DNA of 43,278 nucleotides from contig DAOVER010000003.1 in the NCBI GenBank assembly GCA_030668875.1, positions 67,395 through 110,672 on the forward strand. The letters run 5' to 3'. Origin of the DNA: Candidatus Heimdallarchaeota archaeon (GTDB lineage Archaea > Asgardarchaeota > Heimdallarchaeia > Heimdallarchaeales > Heimdallarchaeaceae). Below the pieces are notes generated by a model that ran no database searches, was not told where the DNA came from, and was given only the letters and a program-made list of their open reading frames with translations. The position numbers and the translations under genes were made by a program. Positions 40,328 to 43,278 of the stretch are shown one piece after another (the first letter of the stretch is position 1; the number at the start of each line of letters is the position of its first letter).

Positions 40328-42340
40328 ATGATGCAAAGTATCTTTGAATACTTCATTGAACGTTTTTCTCAACCATTACAGATTCTTCTACAAGAATCGA
40401 TAGAAGAACAAGATGAAGCTAATCCAAATGATAGATTGCAAAAGGGAGTAATATTAACTCTTGAGGATGTTATAAGAAACAAGGGTAAATTTGGAGAAAA
40501 GGAGATTTTTGAATTAGCGAGTCTGAGTTGTTATTTAACTCAAAAGATGAAGGCTGATGAAGAATATCTTAAACTTCTGAAAGAAGTTAAACATCCCTAT
40601 ATTCAGATGTATGTAGTATATTTTGAAGAAGATCCATCTAACTATCTTGAATCTCTAGAGAAAATAGAAGAATTGACAATATTAGTTGAAAAGAGAGAAG
40701 ATTATTCCGATGAAATGAGAGCAAATGTACTGGAAATTCATAGTTGGGTTTATGGACAACAAAGCAACATAGCAAAAATTAAAGAGATTTTTAAATATGT
40801 TAGAAACAGTATATCTGAAACTGAAAATCCTGTTGAGCAGTTTGGTTTGCAAGAAAGCTACATGAATTGTGCTTGGTGGTTTTTGCACTTCGGAGTTGAA
40901 ATGGACTTTGATGAAATTTTCATCTTTATTGACCCTTATATTCAGAAATTCAGAATGTACAAAACTATAACAAGCTACCTAAACGTCAAGGGTGGTGTAG
41001 AAAGTTTCATGGGTGATAATCATGAGGCAATCAAGAGCTTTGAGGAGTTAATTAAGGTTCATGAAGAATGCAATGATGATTATCGACTCTCCATAGCTAT
41101 TGGTAATCTTGCCGAAGTTCATATGGTAATGGGTAAATCAAATCTTGCAAAGGATATGATGGAGAAAGCTATCGATCTTTACAAGGAAAGTACTGGAAAA
41201 TGGCCTTATCTTTATCTAACTGAGCTTGGAAACATGTACTATTTATTAGGTGATGATAGAGCTGAAGAATCATTTTTACATGCATATGAAATTCAAAGAA
41301 AGGAAAAATCTCTGCACAAAGCATTAATCATGTATGAACTTGTACACTATTATCTCAGAATAGAGAATCTTTCTGAAGCTAAAAAATATCTAAAAGAATT
41401 AAGATCTCTATCAAAAGAACTAGAAGCACCTTCAATTAATGCTCAGGTAGATTATCTTCGAGGTTTCCTTGAGATGTTAAATCATAACTTATCAAACGCG
41501 GCTGAATATCTACAATCTGCTCTGGATCAAGCTAATCATACTAGAGATGTTGAATTAATCCTCTTTTGTAACATTCAACTCTCTGTTGCTCATCTGTGGT
41601 ATTATCGATTACTAGAAAACAAAGAATCTCTAAATCTTGCTTTAAGTTATATTGATACAGTAAGACAATTAGCAGTAGAAAATAATCACAATCAGATTTT
41701 AACTTCCAGTTTATTAATCTGTGCAGTCCTTTGCTCAGTTAATGGAGAATATGAGAACTCACTTGAGGATATCAAAAAAGCTCGCCAAGTTGGTAAAGAT
41801 ATCGATTTTGAAACACTAAAAAGAGATTTGGATAAAATTGAAACTAGTATCAAAAATGCTCAAAATACAGGATTATTAGAAGTTGCAGGACAAAATATAA
41901 TTGAATATATACTCCCCCAATTTAAATCACTTCTATCTTTGAAGCTTCTTCAAACAAAAAGAAAGGATGTAGAAGTTCTAGGTCTTTTAATCATCTCAGA
42001 AAGTGGTATCCCTATTTTTTCAAAACTAAAAGATAAGTTGAAAGCAAATGACTTGCTACTATCTGGGCTTTTGATGGCTATAACTCAATTTGCGGAAAGC
42101 ATTCTAGTGGGAAAGGAAATCGGAAGACTCAAGGATGTAAATTATGAAGATTTTTGTATAACTTTACAAGCTATAAAAAAAGGATTAGTTGCTGTAATTG
42201 CTTCTGAAGTGAGTTCAGAAATACGAATGTGGTCAATGGCTTTAGCCAATAGAATCAAAGAAATACCCCCCGTAGCTACAAAGTTTGTTTCAGATATTCC
42301 AAACAAAATCGAAGATCTGTTAGAAGAAGTAAATCTATAG
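40328..42340 (+). CDS. TPR-repeat protein with C-terminal longin/roadblock-like domain
   Basis: The protein has 670 residues. The N-terminal 200 are helical. TPR-type repeats run from about 215 to 515 (EAIKSFEELIKVHEECNDDY, LYLTELGNMYYLLGDDRAEE, SLEDIKKARQVGKDIDFE). A compact domain at about 545-645 has VLGLLIISESGIPIF, LLLSGLLMAITQFAESIL, IGRLKDVNYEDF and GLVAVIAS. This order (strand with G-x-P, a long 'LSGLL-AI-F' helix, then strands and a helix) is that of longin or roadblock/MglB-like domains, often found after TPRs in Asgard archaea and some Euryarchaeota and linked to small-GTPase control. The partner is unknown. ATG 40328 follows a TTTAAATG box by about 25 bases. Confidence 0.78.
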   Translation: MMQSIFEYFIERFSQPLQILLQESIEEQDEANPNDRLQKGVILTLEDVIRNKGKFGEKEIFELASLSCYLTQKMKADEEYLKLLKEVKHPYIQMYVVYFEEDPSNYLESLEKIEELTILVEKREDYSDEMRANVLEIHSWVYGQQSNIAKIKEIFKYVRNSISETENPVEQFGLQESYMNCAWWFLHFGVEMDFDEIFIFIDPYIQKFRMYKTITSYLNVKGGVESFMGDNHEAIKSFEELIKVHEECNDDYRLSIAIGNLAEVHMVMGKSNLAKDMMEKAIDLYKESTGKWPYLYLTELGNMYYLLGDDRAEESFLHAYEIQRKEKSLHKALIMYELVHYYLRIENLSEAKKYLKELRSLSKELEAPSINAQVDYLRGFLEMLNHNLSNAAEYLQSALDQANHTRDVELILFCNIQLSVAHLWYYRLLENKESLNLALSYIDTVRQLAVENNHNQILTSSLLICAVLCSVNGEYENSLEDIKKARQVGKDIDFETLKRDLDKIETSIKNAQNTGLLEVAGQNIIEYILPQFKSLLSLKLLQTKRKDVEVLGLLIISESGIPIFSKLKDKLKANDLLLSGLLMAITQFAESILVGKEIGRLKDVNYEDFCITLQAIKKGLVAVIASEVSSEIRMWSMALANRIKEIPPVATKFVSDIPNKIEDLLEEVNL

Positions 42341-42456
42341 TGCCTGTGTTTTTTCTATGAAACATTTATTAATTTAATTAACTATGATGGGTTTTTGTCA
42401 TGCTGTCATATTAAGACACCAAGTTTAGCTAGTTTCTTAGAGTTCAACATATACAA

Positions 42457-43278
42457 CTACAAGAGTTCTATACTCACTCTCTGTGGATACATCACGTATC
42501 CTCCTACCCCGTTCACATTGCGTTTAGGCAAGGCTTTCGGATCGCTTTTGACTAAGATATTGTATGCAGCATTAACATCAGCATTGATTAAATAACCTTT
42601 AGAAGAATTGAACAGCCCTCGTTTGATTCGTTTACCTTTGTACTTCTTTCGATGTTTGGGGAATTCATTATCTAGGAAACTGCTTTTGGAGGTGTATTGT
42701 TCAGGGATGGCCTCCACCTTTATTCCTTGTTCTGCTCCTTTATACTTCAAGATATTGATGATACGCAGGAAAGGGATGGTGACGAACATCTGGGTAACCT
42801 TCTTCCAGAAATGTAATCCTTGTTTCCATAATGGGTTGTAACCAATAACCACTTCGTGAAGACCTCGTTCGACCCATATATCTATCAAGTAACTGGTGAG
42901 TTTATGGATCCCATCTTTCAGTTTCCTCCTCCACTTCTCCTTCAGTTTGTAGTAAGCTTGTCCATAGATCAATCTGTTCTTTCCTTTCAGCTGTTTTCTT
43001 TGTTGTTGTGCATACTGTAGCTGTAACTCTTTTTGTTTCTTCAAATAATATTGAGTAATGGATTTTATTCCTTTCCCTGCATCTTTGATAACAATCGGTT
43101 TTCCACCTTGGTTATCCACAAAAGCTGCAAGGTTATCCATCCCTAAATCGACACCACCTTTTCTTATCCTCTTCTTCAGGAGTTTGGATAAACTTTTCCT
43201 ATATACTATCTCTAGTGTGTATCCTGGTCTGCGAGGGATGATTCTCACTTCTCTTAATTCTGTGTGCTCTGTTAGTCT
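42457..43278 (-). CDS. IS200/IS605-family OrfB / TnpB-like nuclease, zinc-ribbon-less type (N-terminus outside window)
   Basis: The minus-strand frame runs from a stop at 42457 to the right edge without interruption. A GTG at 43248 is an internal codon, because RLTEHTELRE continues upstream to the edge. RuvC-like motifs are visible: GVDLGMDNLAAF (first Asp), VEAIPEQYTSKSSFLDNE (Glu) and INADVNAAYNIL (third Asp), giving a complete nuclease triad. The CxxC...CxxC zinc ribbon between the last two is replaced by TSKSSFLDNEFPKH...GKRIKRGLF, as in the known cysteine-less OrfB subgroup. TnpB proteins are RNA-guided nucleases carried by IS605-type elements. No TnpA is in view. G+C is higher than in the neighbours, consistent with transfer. 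Confidence 0.88.
   Translation of the reverse strand, partial: RLTEHTELREVRIIPRRPGYTLEIVYRKSLSKLLKKRIRKGGVDLGMDNLAAFVDNQGGKPIVIKDAGKGIKSITQYYLKKQKELQLQYAQQQRKQLKGKNRLIYGQAYYKLKEKWRRKLKDGIHKLTSYLIDIWVERGLHEVVIGYNPLWKQGLHFWKKVTQMFVTIPFLRIINILKYKGAEQGIKVEAIPEQYTSKSSFLDNEFPKHRKKYKGKRIKRGLFNSSKGYLINADVNAAYNILVKSDPKALPKRNVNGVGGYVMYPQRVSIELL
42485..42501 (-). other. hairpin within 3' end of tnpB (possible guide-RNA or element-end stem)
   Basis: A perfect inverted repeat, GGATAC-ATCAC-GTATCC, lies 28 bases inside the 3' end of the tnpB frame. In IS605-type elements the guide RNA and the right end overlap the tnpB 3' end, so this stem is in the expected place. It also encodes part of the GYVMYP C-terminus, so coincidence is possible. 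Confidence 0.35.

Noticed and set aside
1..43278. CRISPR array or prophage
   Set aside because: No regularly spaced repeats longer than the 14-bp tandem block were found, and no integrase, capsid or terminase genes are visible.

Overview
The window reads as chromosomal DNA of an AT-rich archaeon (about one third G+C by eye). The archaeal assignment rests on four things: a CDP-archaeol synthase (carS), a ThiR-type regulator (HTH plus ThiN domain), UPF0251/MinD/NifX-fold genes, and TATA-like boxes 25-35 bases before many starts with little or no leader. Several genes also point towards an Asgard-like lineage, possibly Heimdallarchaeia. These are a TPR protein ending in a longin/roadblock-like domain, a CxxC...HxC zinc-knuckle protein, a real RNase III and a DegV protein. 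The lineage call is inference. I see no rRNA, tRNA or CRISPR array.

Layout: 1-3.5 kb has a truncated aminotransferase, a zinc-knuckle protein, carS and a degenerate PAS/histidine-kinase-like sensor. 3.5-6.2 kb is a ferrous-iron uptake operon (feoA, feoB, a small Cys-rich protein) behind an array of TTTGGA half-sites; FeoB carries a partial duplication of its switch I region. 6.3-10.5 kb has an MFS exporter with a disrupted 5' end, a DsrE-like protein, a nicotinamidase-like protein with Ser in place of the catalytic Cys, Sua5 and an HTH regulator. 10.7-16.9 kb is a thiamine block: ThiR, substrate-binding protein, fused permease, ATPase and a thiamine-kinase-like enzyme, with two similar inverted repeats as candidate ThiR operators.

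17-25.7 kb has a hypothetical protein, a DMT transporter, a large uncharacterised membrane protein, an orphan adenine methyltransferase, an archaemetzincin homologue that has lost its active site, a small beta-rich protein, RNase III and DegV. 25.9-34.3 kb has an M19 dipeptidase, a DUF4382-like lipoprotein/anchored protein, a membrane-tethered HTH regulator divergent from a surface protein with an EF-hand loop, a three-gene operon of unknown small proteins, an MFS transporter, a PhoU/TrkA-C protein and a lipase-like hydrolase.

34.4-37.1 kb is an operon (UPF0251 regulator, two NifX-fold proteins, two ferredoxin-containing MinD ATPases) that resembles the 'orange protein' metal-cluster systems of anaerobes. 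Three perfect-phase 14-bp repeats lie upstream. 37.3-43.3 kb has a lone DppB-type permease, a second member of the large membrane-protein family seen at 19-21 kb, the TPR/longin-like protein, and a TnpB-family transposase gene that runs off the right edge.

The best candidates for something undescribed are the paralogous 'FFDAPPIS' membrane-protein family, the archaemetzincin pseudoenzyme, the switch-I-duplicated FeoB with its operator array, and the small three-gene operon.
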